From SZUA-186 sp039714155 (GTDB taxonomy: Bacteria > Pseudomonadota > Gammaproteobacteria > UBA9214), in contig JBDLJX010000092.1 in the NCBI GenBank assembly GCA_039714155.1, forward strand, positions 1 to 10,520: a stretch of DNA of 10,520 nucleotides. The letters are read 5' to 3'. The notes beneath the pieces are model-generated. The model did not search any database and had not been told where the DNA came from. It worked only from the letters and a program-made list of their open reading frames with translations. A program made the translations under genes and the position numbers. How positions within the stretch are numbered: the stretch's first letter is position 1; every line of letters begins with the position of its first letter. This document shows, piece after piece, positions 5,273 through 10,520 of this stretch.

Positions 5273-6754
5273 ATGTTGAACTTGCGTAACCAATGGCCAT
5301 TCTGGGTCAGTGGTGTTTTTGTCGGCATCGCCGAGATTATGAATTACATCGTTCTCGAGAAGCCGATCGGACTGACTACAGGACTGGTGGAGATGACGGC
5401 TGCTTTTGAACAATCCGTTGCGCCGGGGATTGACTGGTGGTCACGTGCCTATGATCCCAATGTGCACTGGATCATCATCGGTGTGGTTATCGGCGCCTGG
5501 CTGGTGGCACGTGCAGAACGTGAATCACGCGGCTGGGTAAAATACCCGGCCAGGGAACTGGTACTCGCCTTTGTCGGTGGCTTCGTCTTCAGTTTTGGCA
5601 CGCGACTGGCGCATGGTTGTACCACGCACCACTTCCTCGGCGGCCTGCCATCCATGTCGACCGCCTCCCTGCTGTACCTGACGACCATCCTGCCGGCCGG
5701 CTTTCTGACCTTTTACCTGATGGCCAAAATGAAAATCGGCTATGTCTTCAAAGGGCAGGAAAACCGCGCAACCTCGGAATACGGTTGCCACAAGGGCGGC
5801 AAGATGGGGCTTGACGGGCTGGCCTGCGAGAACAGTCGCAACTACAACCCGCGGCGTGACTGGCTGCGCATCTCCATTCTGGTGCTGATGTTTGCCTTTT
5901 TCATGAACGCCATTGTCGGCTCCTTCATCTACGGCACGGAGGATGGACTGTTTGGCTGGAACTATGCGATCAGCTCCATTGGCTGGGGTCTTGCTGTCTG
6001 GTTGCTGCTGGTGGGCCTGGTTGCCGGTATCGGCATGGCCAAGACCGGCTTTGGCACCGAGTGCGCCTTCATGACGCCGGAAATCTCGATGGGTCTGGAA
6101 CACAAGGGCAGTTTCTTCGAGAAAAAGTGGCTGATACCAGGTTCAACGCGGGTGATGTTCCGCTCCATGTCACCGTTCACGGCCATCTTCATCGAAATCC
6201 TGCTGCTGTGGGGCGCCATTATGATCGGCTGGCAGTTCTTTGATATCAAGCTGCCCTTGGGCATGAACCCGACCTGGGTACTGCTGCTGGGCGCAGCCTG
6301 CCAGGGCTTTGGCTCGGTGGCTATGATCGGCTGCGAAATCCGTACCTACATGCGCCTCGGCCTGGGTTACATGACAGCCGTTGCCGCTTTCCCCGGCTTC
6401 CTGCTCGGCTACCTGCCCTACACGCTGAACACGGATTACTGGGAAGACCTGGCGCGTGAAACGACCATTTCAAAAATCAAGCATGTGCCGGATTTGTTCA
6501 GTCATGATCCGGTGATACAGGCGCTGGTCGGGCTGGCATACGGCGTTCTGGTTGTCGGTTTGCTGGTCTGGAGTGTCAAGCGTGGTATGCGGCTAACCGG
6601 GTTCTCTTTCCGGGAATTAATGACGCATGCCAACGACGAACTGACGATCAAGTACTTCGAGCGCTATACGAAGACTTACGGTGATGAAGACGAAAGACGT
6701 GAGAAGGCAACCGGCAAACCCGGGTTGGCTGGTGCAATGACCGAGGGCGCCTGA
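5273..6754 (+). CDS. YeeE/YedE-family (TsuA-like) sulfur-compound transporter, two-domain form
   Basis: The 493-residue membrane protein carries two copies of the sulfur-transport (DUF395) unit, about residues 10-155 and 195-435, with many hydrophobic segments. Family cysteine motifs are present: GTRLAHGCTTHH with Cys116, GFGTECAFMTPE with Cys264, and GSVAMIGCEIRTYMRLGLGY with Cys354; Cys343 is also in a membrane segment. In the characterised thiosulfate importer TsuA, conserved cysteines along the pore relay thiosulfate inward by S-S contacts. A hydrophilic loop of about 40 residues (155-195) between the halves has Cys172 and Cys185 (GCHKGGK, GLACENS), and the C-terminus (440-493) is charged and probably cytoplasmic. 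A purine-rich GGAGGGAG precedes the start. The gene overlaps nothing but lies one base from the cupin gene, implying tight coupling. Likely cargo is thiosulfate or another sulfane-sulfur compound; the direction of transport is not shown. Confidence 0.85.
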   Translation: MLNLRNQWPFWVSGVFVGIAEIMNYIVLEKPIGLTTGLVEMTAAFEQSVAPGIDWWSRAYDPNVHWIIIGVVIGAWLVARAERESRGWVKYPARELVLAFVGGFVFSFGTRLAHGCTTHHFLGGLPSMSTASLLYLTTILPAGFLTFYLMAKMKIGYVFKGQENRATSEYGCHKGGKMGLDGLACENSRNYNPRRDWLRISILVLMFAFFMNAIVGSFIYGTEDGLFGWNYAISSIGWGLAVWLLLVGLVAGIGMAKTGFGTECAFMTPEISMGLEHKGSFFEKKWLIPGSTRVMFRSMSPFTAIFIEILLLWGAIMIGWQFFDIKLPLGMNPTWVLLLGAACQGFGSVAMIGCEIRTYMRLGLGYMTAVAAFPGFLLGYLPYTLNTDYWEDLARETTISKIKHVPDLFSHDPVIQALVGLAYGVLVVGLLVWSVKRGMRLTGFSFRELMTHANDELTIKYFERYTKTYGDEDERREKATGKPGLAGAMTEGA

Positions 6755-6755
6755 C

Positions 6756-7454
6756 GTGCTCAACCGCCGCAACTTTATGCTGGCATCGCTTGCTACTGCA
6801 TTGATGCCGGGTGCAGTAACAGCCAGCACGCGTGCAGATAAACCACTTTCATGGGTGGGCTTTCAGCATGAGATGAAGCAACTGGCGTCGGCCTATGCAA
6901 ACAGGGCCATAACGCAACGTGATACGGCAGCCCGGGGCGTGCAACTGTTGCAACAGCTGGATACATCTGACAATGACTTTCAGGCCGCGGTTCACGCGTC
7001 CCATGAGTCGGGCAACCGGTTCTGGCTGTGGCAGCGCCTCACGAAATACAGCGGCATCAAGGGCGGCATCCTCAATATTGAACAGGGCCAGGATGTGCCC
7101 TTGCATGACCATCCGGACGCCACCGGCATGGTGCGTGTATTGACGGGCGAAGTCGAGGTCTGGCAATTCGACCGGTCCGTGACGGTGGCAGCTGCCGAGA
7201 CAGACAATCAGGCTGTACTGGAGCGTGTTACACATCGTGTCATGCAGCCTGGTGATATCGCGGTCCTGTCGCCCGACCGCGGAAATATCCATGCACTACG
7301 GGCGCGCAGCAAGTCATGCAGCATGCTGGATTATTTTATTCCACCGTATGAGCGCAGTCGTCGAACCTGGTTCCATCCAATGGACAATGATTGGGACAGC
7401 AAGACGAATATTACCTGCCGATGCGTGCCCGAAAACGATTTCTATATGTCCTGA
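6756..7454 (+). CDS. Tat-exported cupin of the PCO/ADO (plant cysteine oxidase / cysteamine dioxygenase) type thiol dioxygenase
   Basis: The 232-residue product begins LNRRNFMLAS, a twin-arginine signal (RRxFxL) with a hydrophobic stretch to about residue 24, so the enzyme should fold with its metal inside the cell before export. The cupin part has VPLHDHPDATGMVRVLTGEV (114-133) with His117 and His119, and LSPDRGNIHALRA (171-183) with His179. Together these are the 3-His iron site of thiol dioxygenases. GNIH followed by CSMLDYFIPPYERSRRTWF is specific to the PCO/ADO branch rather than classical cysteine dioxygenase. Family enzymes insert O2 into a thiol to give a sulfinate. Start is GTG at 6756, one base after the transporter stop, with GAGG about ten bases upstream; starting at the next ATG would destroy the Tat motif. 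Late cysteines (221, 223) are unexplained. A substrate such as a persulfide or low-molecular thiol is inference. Confidence 0.8.
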   Translation: MLNRRNFMLASLATALMPGAVTASTRADKPLSWVGFQHEMKQLASAYANRAITQRDTAARGVQLLQQLDTSDNDFQAAVHASHESGNRFWLWQRLTKYSGIKGGILNIEQGQDVPLHDHPDATGMVRVLTGEVEVWQFDRSVTVAAAETDNQAVLERVTHRVMQPGDIAVLSPDRGNIHALRARSKSCSMLDYFIPPYERSRRTWFHPMDNDWDSKTNITCRCVPENDFYMS

Positions 7455-7495
7455 CAGGCATAGTGTTTAATGTAAATCAACTGGAGGATCTACCC

Positions 7496-8104
7496 ATGAG
7501 TATTATTCAATCAATCAGAAATCTCGTTACAGCACTGATTACCGTTTCTGCAGTATTCGCCATATCCGGGAATGCGCTGGCTGATGACTGGTCAAAACTG
7601 CATGCAAAGAAACAAACCAAGCTCGGACTTTACATGACAGCCGAGCAGGCCTACAAGCATACGATGGATAACATGGACAAAACCCTGTTCATTGATATAC
7701 GAACACCTTCAGAACTGAATTACCTGGGGGCTACTACCGTGATGGATGCGCATGTGCCGTTTGTCTTCATGGATACGACCGGCTGGAATGACAAAAAGCA
7801 CCGCTACCTGCGTGCGGATAACAAGAATTTCGTGGCCGATGTTGAAGCACAGCTCAAGGGCAAGGGCTTGACAAAGGATGACACGGTTATCCTGACATGC
7901 CGTTCCGGCAAGCGCAGTGCATCAGCGGTCAACAAGCTGGCCGATGCCGGGTTTACCAGGGCATACAGCGTTGTTGACGGTTATGAGGGGGACAAGGCCA
8001 AGGAAGGTGACAACAAGGGCAAGCGTACCGTGAATGGCTGGAAGAACTCCGGACTGCCCTGGACCTATTCACTGGACAAGGACCTGATGTATTTCACCAA
8101 ATAA
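7496..8104 (+). CDS. Exported rhodanese-domain sulfurtransferase
   Basis: The 202-residue product has a Sec signal peptide (about 1-29, ending GNALA) and one rhodanese domain (about 45-192). LFIDIRTPSELNYLG (64-78) is the conserved first-half motif. The active-site loop is CRSGKRS (135-141), with catalytic Cys135 expected to form a persulfide, in the six-residue loop form that suits sulfur rather than arsenate or phosphate substrates. VVDGYEGDK (159-167) and VNGWKNSGLPWTY (179-191) are typical of exported rhodaneses in sulfur oxidisers. I chose the ATG at 7496 because it is preceded by GGAGGA and starts the signal peptide; the frame is open further upstream but overlaps the cupin gene. It is the last gene of the operon, 41 bases after the cupin gene. 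It probably passes sulfane sulfur between the transporter, the cupin enzyme or Sox carriers outside the cytoplasm. Confidence 0.87.
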   Translation: MSIIQSIRNLVTALITVSAVFAISGNALADDWSKLHAKKQTKLGLYMTAEQAYKHTMDNMDKTLFIDIRTPSELNYLGATTVMDAHVPFVFMDTTGWNDKKHRYLRADNKNFVADVEAQLKGKGLTKDDTVILTCRSGKRSASAVNKLADAGFTRAYSVVDGYEGDKAKEGDNKGKRTVNGWKNSGLPWTYSLDKDLMYFTK

Positions 8105-8129
8105 TCATCACGTCTTTAATCAGGACAAG

Positions 8130-8157
8130 AAGGGCCGGAATCTCCGGCCCTTTTTTA
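8130..8157 (+). terminator. Rho-independent terminator of the sulfur operon
   Basis: AGGGCCGGA, a three-base loop (ATC) and TCCGGCCCT form a perfect nine-pair GC-rich stem followed by a T-run. It lies 26 bases after the rhodanese stop codon and closes the transcription unit. Confidence 0.92.
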
Positions 8158-8174
8158 TTAGCATGGATAAATGA

Positions 8175-8391
8175 TTACTTCCTGACCGGGAAATACCGCT
8201 CAAGAAAGGCCTGTACCGCATCCCGGCAGGCATAGCTGTCCGAATATTTTTTCCACAAGGCACGGGAGCCATGCTTGCCATCTGTTGCCGGAATAAATGA
8301 TGCCTTGTTACCGGATTCAATGGCCGTGAAGAAGCCCATTTATCCGCTTCGTTGCGGGACGAGGTGATAAAGACAGGTCCCGCAAAAGTCC
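8175..8391 (-). pseudogene. C-terminal relic of an alpha/beta-hydrolase gene, frameshifted
   Basis: A 54-codon frame (8339-8175) reads as a protein tail: FFTAIESGNKASFIPATDGK, then HGSRALWKKYSDSYACRDAV and AFLERYFPVRK. The ATDGKHGSRALW piece resembles the catalytic-His region near the end of alpha/beta hydrolases. Directly upstream, in another frame, 8380-8336 reads GPVFITSSRNEADKW, the strand and loop expected just before it. The two join cleanly if one base is missing around 8331-8336. An in-frame TAA sits right before the nominal ATG, so the short frame alone is not a plausible gene. The N-terminal part, with the nucleophile, is absent; the sequence upstream is the toxin-antitoxin promoter region. 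Probably the gene was cut off when that module arrived. Family assignment is moderate; being a relic is well supported. Confidence 0.55.
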
Positions 8392-8459
8392 CGCACGGTT
8401 TTGCCCTGGGCTGCCTGAACTCCCAACTCCTAAAGCCTCAAAATCAGAGGTCGATAGTA

Positions 8460-8480
8460 TATAGCACTTAGTGCTATACT
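8460..8480 (+). promoter_or_regulatory. Operator and extended -10 promoter of the toxin-antitoxin operon
   Basis: TATAGCAC-TTA-GTGCTATA (8460-8478) is a perfect palindrome with eight-base arms. Its right arm overlaps TATACT (8475-8480), a 5/6 -10 hexamer with an extended TGC just before it. The toxin start is 25 bases on. This fits autoregulation, with the HTH antitoxin or toxin-antitoxin complex blocking polymerase. Confidence 0.7.
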
Positions 8481-8504
8481 TGTTAAGACCACAGGGATAG
8501 CCGA

Positions 8505-8879
8505 ATGCGGATCTTTAAAAACAAGTGGTTCCAGAAATGGGCCACTGGTGAAGGATTGGATGATGAGGCCCTGCTGACGGCAGTCGAAGAGATGGAAAGC
8601 GGCCTGATCGATGCCAGGCTGGGTGGGCATGTGGTCAAGAAACGAGCGGCACTGCCGGGACGCGGCAAACGAGGCGGTTCCCGCACCTTGGTGGTATACC
8701 AGCAAGCTGATAAGGCATTTTTTGTCTATGGTTTTGCAAAGAATGAACGGGCGAATATCAGTGAGAAGGAGTTGAAAGCGCTCAAACTGCTGGCAACCGA
8801 GTTACTGAGCTATACCAAACCGGCGTTGCTCAAAGCAATCAAAGCCGGCGAATTAATCGAGGTACATGAAGATGGCTAA
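8505..8879 (+). CDS. RelE/HigB-type toxin of a type II toxin-antitoxin system
   Basis: The 124-residue protein opens MRIFKNKWFQKWATGEGLDD and contains HVVKKRAALPGRGKRGGSRT (42-61), FFVYGFAKNERANIS (72-86) and a C-terminal helix pair. This pattern is typical of the RelE-like toxin family annotated as HigB-2 or PF06296. Members cut mRNA on the ribosome. The basic residues Lys46, Arg47, Arg53, Lys55, Arg56, Arg60, Lys79 and Arg82 are candidates for RNA binding and cleavage. Length is within the family range and the frame is intact. AGGG lies about nine bases before the ATG. The toxin gene comes first and overlaps the antitoxin gene, as in higBA-type loci. The upstream palindrome suggests autorepression. 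Confidence 0.85.
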   Translation: MRIFKNKWFQKWATGEGLDDEALLTAVEEMESGLIDARLGGHVVKKRAALPGRGKRGGSRTLVVYQQADKAFFVYGFAKNERANISEKELKALKLLATELLSYTKPALLKAIKAGELIEVHEDG

Positions 8880-9177
8880 GTCAATTCTGAAAACAGTGCA
8901 TGAAACCGCGAAGGGCCTGCACAAGGCAGGCACCATGGATGCTATGACCATGCGCGAGTTCGATGCACTGTGCCTGCCGCCAGTAAAGACCTATACGCCT
9001 ACACAGATCAAACGCCTGCGCACCCGCTATAAGGCCAGTCAGGCAGTGTTCGCGGCCTTCCTGAATACCAGTCCCTCAACTGTGCAAAAGTGGGAACAGG
9101 GCCAGAAGAAGCCGAATGGTCCATCACTAAAGCTGCTGAATCTGGTCGATGCGCATGGCCTAGAAGCGCTGGCTTGA
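8872..9177 (+). CDS. HigA-type HTH antitoxin partner
   Basis: The 101-residue product starts MAKSILKTVHETAKGLHKAG and carries a Cro/C1-type helix-turn-helix at about 56-81 (SQAVFAAFLNTSPSTVQKWE, then QGQKKP), followed by a family-typical tail ending LLNLVDAHGLEALA. It should neutralise the toxin encoded just upstream and repress the shared promoter. Two ATGs are possible, 8866 and 8872. I prefer 8872 because GAGG at 8859-8862 is then nine bases away rather than three, and because relatives begin MAKS. With this start the genes overlap by eight bases, so translation is probably coupled. Confidence 0.85.
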   Translation: MAKSILKTVHETAKGLHKAGTMDAMTMREFDALCLPPVKTYTPTQIKRLRTRYKASQAVFAAFLNTSPSTVQKWEQGQKKPNGPSLKLLNLVDAHGLEALA

Positions 9178-9333
9178 GGCAAGACAGAATTTGATGAGCT
9201 GGTCACCAGCATCCAGGAAGCCGGGCAAATCAAGCGTGGCAAGGCCGGGCCGGGTCGCCAGCATGACCTCGGCAGTGTAGACGTGCAGGCCATCCGCAAG
9301 AAGACCGGGCTGTCACAGCAGCAATTCGCCCTG
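9178..9333 (+). pseudogene. Relic of a second HTH antitoxin gene, lacking start and C-terminal half
   Basis: Directly after the antitoxin stop codon, and in the same frame, the sequence reads GKTEFDELVTSIQEAGQIKR, then GKAGPGRQHDLGSVDVQAIR and KKTGLSQQQFAL. This is the N-terminal half of a different family of XRE antitoxins (usual form: FDELV.SI..AG..KRGE... with IR.KTGLSQ.EFA). No ATG or ribosome binding site precedes it, and it breaks off in the helix-turn-helix, where transposase sequence takes over. So it is a truncated gene, not a functional regulator. Confidence 0.7.
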
Positions 9334-9744
9334 TGCCGAATGTTCAACACCGCCATCTCATCCCAGGGCGCACCAGAATATCTCAGCTCTGATAACGATC
9401 CACTCTTCCTGTATCACCAATGGCAGGCAAACCTGAGAATTCCGGGTACTGACGAGATCAAAACTGTCCCGTATACACCGCTATCGCATCCCTTCGTCGA
9501 ACGGTTGATCGGGACCATTCGTCGAGAATTCCTGGACCACACTTTATTCTGGAACGCTACCGACCTGGAAAGAAAGCTGGAAACATTCCGGCAGTATTAC
9601 AACACTCATCGTGTGCACTCTTCACTTGATGGCGATACACCCTCAGAAATCACCAGCGAAACCGTCATCCGCCGTGCTGATCTCAACAATTTTCAGTGGC
9701 GATCTCATTGCCGCGAACTATTTCAGCTGCCTGCTGCCGCCTGA
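9334..9744 (+). mobile_element. C-terminal fragment of an integrase-core (DDE) transposase
   Basis: About 136 codons match the second half of an rve-type transposase: CRMFNTAIS, YLSSDNDPLFLYHQWQANLR with the second catalytic Asp, VPYTPLSHPFVERLIGTIRR with the catalytic Glu, then a tail with YYNTHRVHSSLDGDTPSEIT and a final CRELFQLPAAA. The first catalytic Asp and the DNA-binding part are missing, so it cannot be active alone. It is fused in frame to the HTH relic upstream; a GTG at 9283 inside that relic could in principle start the chimera. I see no clear terminal inverted repeat at either side. The exact IS family (IS3- or IS481-like superfamily) cannot be settled here. Confidence 0.8.
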
Positions 9745-9753
9745 ATAACAATT

Positions 9754-9796
9754 CGCCATACACTGGGTAAATGCATGGCGTGTAGCAGTGTATGAT
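9754..9796 (+). promoter_or_regulatory. Inverted repeats and possible -10 box before the ABC ATPase gene
   Basis: CATACACTG (9757-9765) and CAGTGTATG (9786-9794) are perfect inverted nine-base arms. A competing pair, CGCCAT/ATGGCG (9754-9759, 9775-9780), overlaps them. The right arm covers TATGAT (9791-9796), a 5/6 -10 hexamer without a clear -35. This may be an operator-promoter, or an IS end or transcription brake beside the transposase relic. Confidence 0.3.
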
Positions 9797-9839
9797 GTCA
9801 ACACAATTGTTTGGCGACACGGGCAGTATCCAGGTGAGC

Positions 9840-10508
9840 ATGGTAGGTGTCGACAATTTAGCCAAGGTGTACTGGTCCGGCAGCACGCGACAAGTGGTGT
9901 TCGACAGGCTGACGTTCAGCGTCAAGAAAGGTGAAACGGTCGCCTTGTTGGGCGCCAGTGGCAGTGGCAAGACGACCCTGCTCAACCTGATCAGCGGTAT
10001 CGACAGCCCGGACAGCGGTAACGTGTCACTGGACGGTGTCGATGTACACGCACTGGCGGAGCCCGAACGCACCCTGTTGCGGCGACGGCGTATCGGTTTT
10101 GTGTTTCAGTTTTTCAACCTTATCCAGACCCTGACGGTGGGTGAAAATATTGCCCTGCCACTTGAACTGCTGGGTGATGACAATCCCGCCGCGCAACAAC
10201 GCGCTGCCGATCTGATGGAAGATGTCGGACTCGACGGTCTGGAGCATCGTTTTCCGGAAACACTGTCGGGCGGTGAACAGCAACGTGCCGCCATAGCTCG
10301 CGCAATGGTGCACCGGCCCGCCCTGTTGCTGGCCGACGAGCCCACCGGCAACCTGGATGAGGATACCGCAGGCCGGATCATCGAGTTGCTCACCGGCCTG
10401 GCCAGGAGGCAGGGAACGACCATGCTGCTGGTAACGCATAGCACACGTGTTGCACAGGCGGCCGACCGGATTCTGCGTCTGAGCCACGGGCATATAGCGG
10501 CAGACTGA
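9840..10508 (+). CDS. LolD/MacB-type ABC transporter ATP-binding protein
   Basis: The 222-residue product (from this start) has every ATPase motif: Walker A GASGSGKTT (38-46), Q-loop FVFQ (Gln90), signature LSGGEQQR (142-149), Walker B LLLADEPTGNLD (162-173) and H-loop VTHS (His200). NLIQTLTVGENIALPLELLG is typical of the LolD/MacB/FtsE group, which works with FtsX-like permeases to move lipoproteins or drugs, or to drive envelope processes. The frame is open from ATG at 9792, but that start has no ribosome binding site and overlaps a candidate -10 box. The ATG at 9840 follows AGGTGA and begins at the usual family N-terminus, so I prefer it. The permease partner should lie just beyond the right edge; a GTG at 10514 may be its start. 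Confidence 0.88.
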   Translation: MVGVDNLAKVYWSGSTRQVVFDRLTFSVKKGETVALLGASGSGKTTLLNLISGIDSPDSGNVSLDGVDVHALAEPERTLLRRRRIGFVFQFFNLIQTLTVGENIALPLELLGDDNPAAQQRAADLMEDVGLDGLEHRFPETLSGGEQQRAAIARAMVHRPALLLADEPTGNLDEDTAGRIIELLTGLARRQGTTMLLVTHSTRVAQAADRILRLSHGHIAAD

Positions 10509-10520
10509 ATGCCGTGAAAT

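Noticed and set aside
5525..6103. 192-codon frame antisense to the YeeE/YedE gene
   Set aside because: It is rich in Gln, His and Arg as expected from the reverse of membrane-protein codons and has no recognisable domain.
9792..9839. Longer ABC ATPase start at 9792
   Set aside because: No ribosome binding site precedes it, the extra 16 residues do not fit the family, and the ATG lies within a possible -10 box.

Overview
The window looks like chromosomal DNA from a sulfur-oxidising gammaproteobacterium. The taxon is inferred from gene content and protein style: a SoxX/SoxA pair, a MauG-type di-haem protein, a YeeE/YedE sulfur transporter and an exported rhodanese. No marker gene fixes it further.

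Left third (1-4020), all genes on the minus strand. Transcription runs soxX (350-715) to the start of soxA (1-155, cut by the window edge), with an unusually long 194-bp gap that holds a perfect palindrome. Next comes an AT-richer exported amidohydrolase (1407-2216), bracketed by two same-orientation copies of a decayed ~40-bp repeat. Then a di-haem cytochrome c peroxidase/MauG-family protein (2656-4020) with a clear terminator and a possible operator in its promoter spacer.

Middle (4021-8160). A ~950-bp gene-free stretch holds a possible 166-bp MITE-like element, tandem inverted repeats and, at 4827-4868, a site with the exact geometry of a class II FNR/Anr promoter. It faces a plus-strand operon: a small exported TPR-like protein (4971-5237), a two-domain YeeE/YedE transporter (5273-6754), a Tat-exported cupin of the PCO/ADO thiol dioxygenase type (6756-7454), an exported rhodanese (7496-8104), and a strong terminator (8130-8157). 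This is the most interesting part of the window. It reads as an oxygen-regulated extracytoplasmic module that carries, transfers and oxidises sulfane/thiol sulfur, possibly feeding or complementing the Sox pathway. No family member I know of puts a PCO/ADO-like enzyme in this setting, so the function is inferred.

Right third (8160-10520) is an accessory scar. It holds a frameshifted C-terminal relic of an alpha/beta hydrolase (minus), a toxin-first RelE/HigB-HigA toxin-antitoxin pair with a palindromic operator over its -10 box, a relic of a second HTH antitoxin joined in frame to the C-terminal half of an integrase-core transposase, and then an intact LolD/MacB-type ABC ATPase whose permease partner should lie beyond the right edge.
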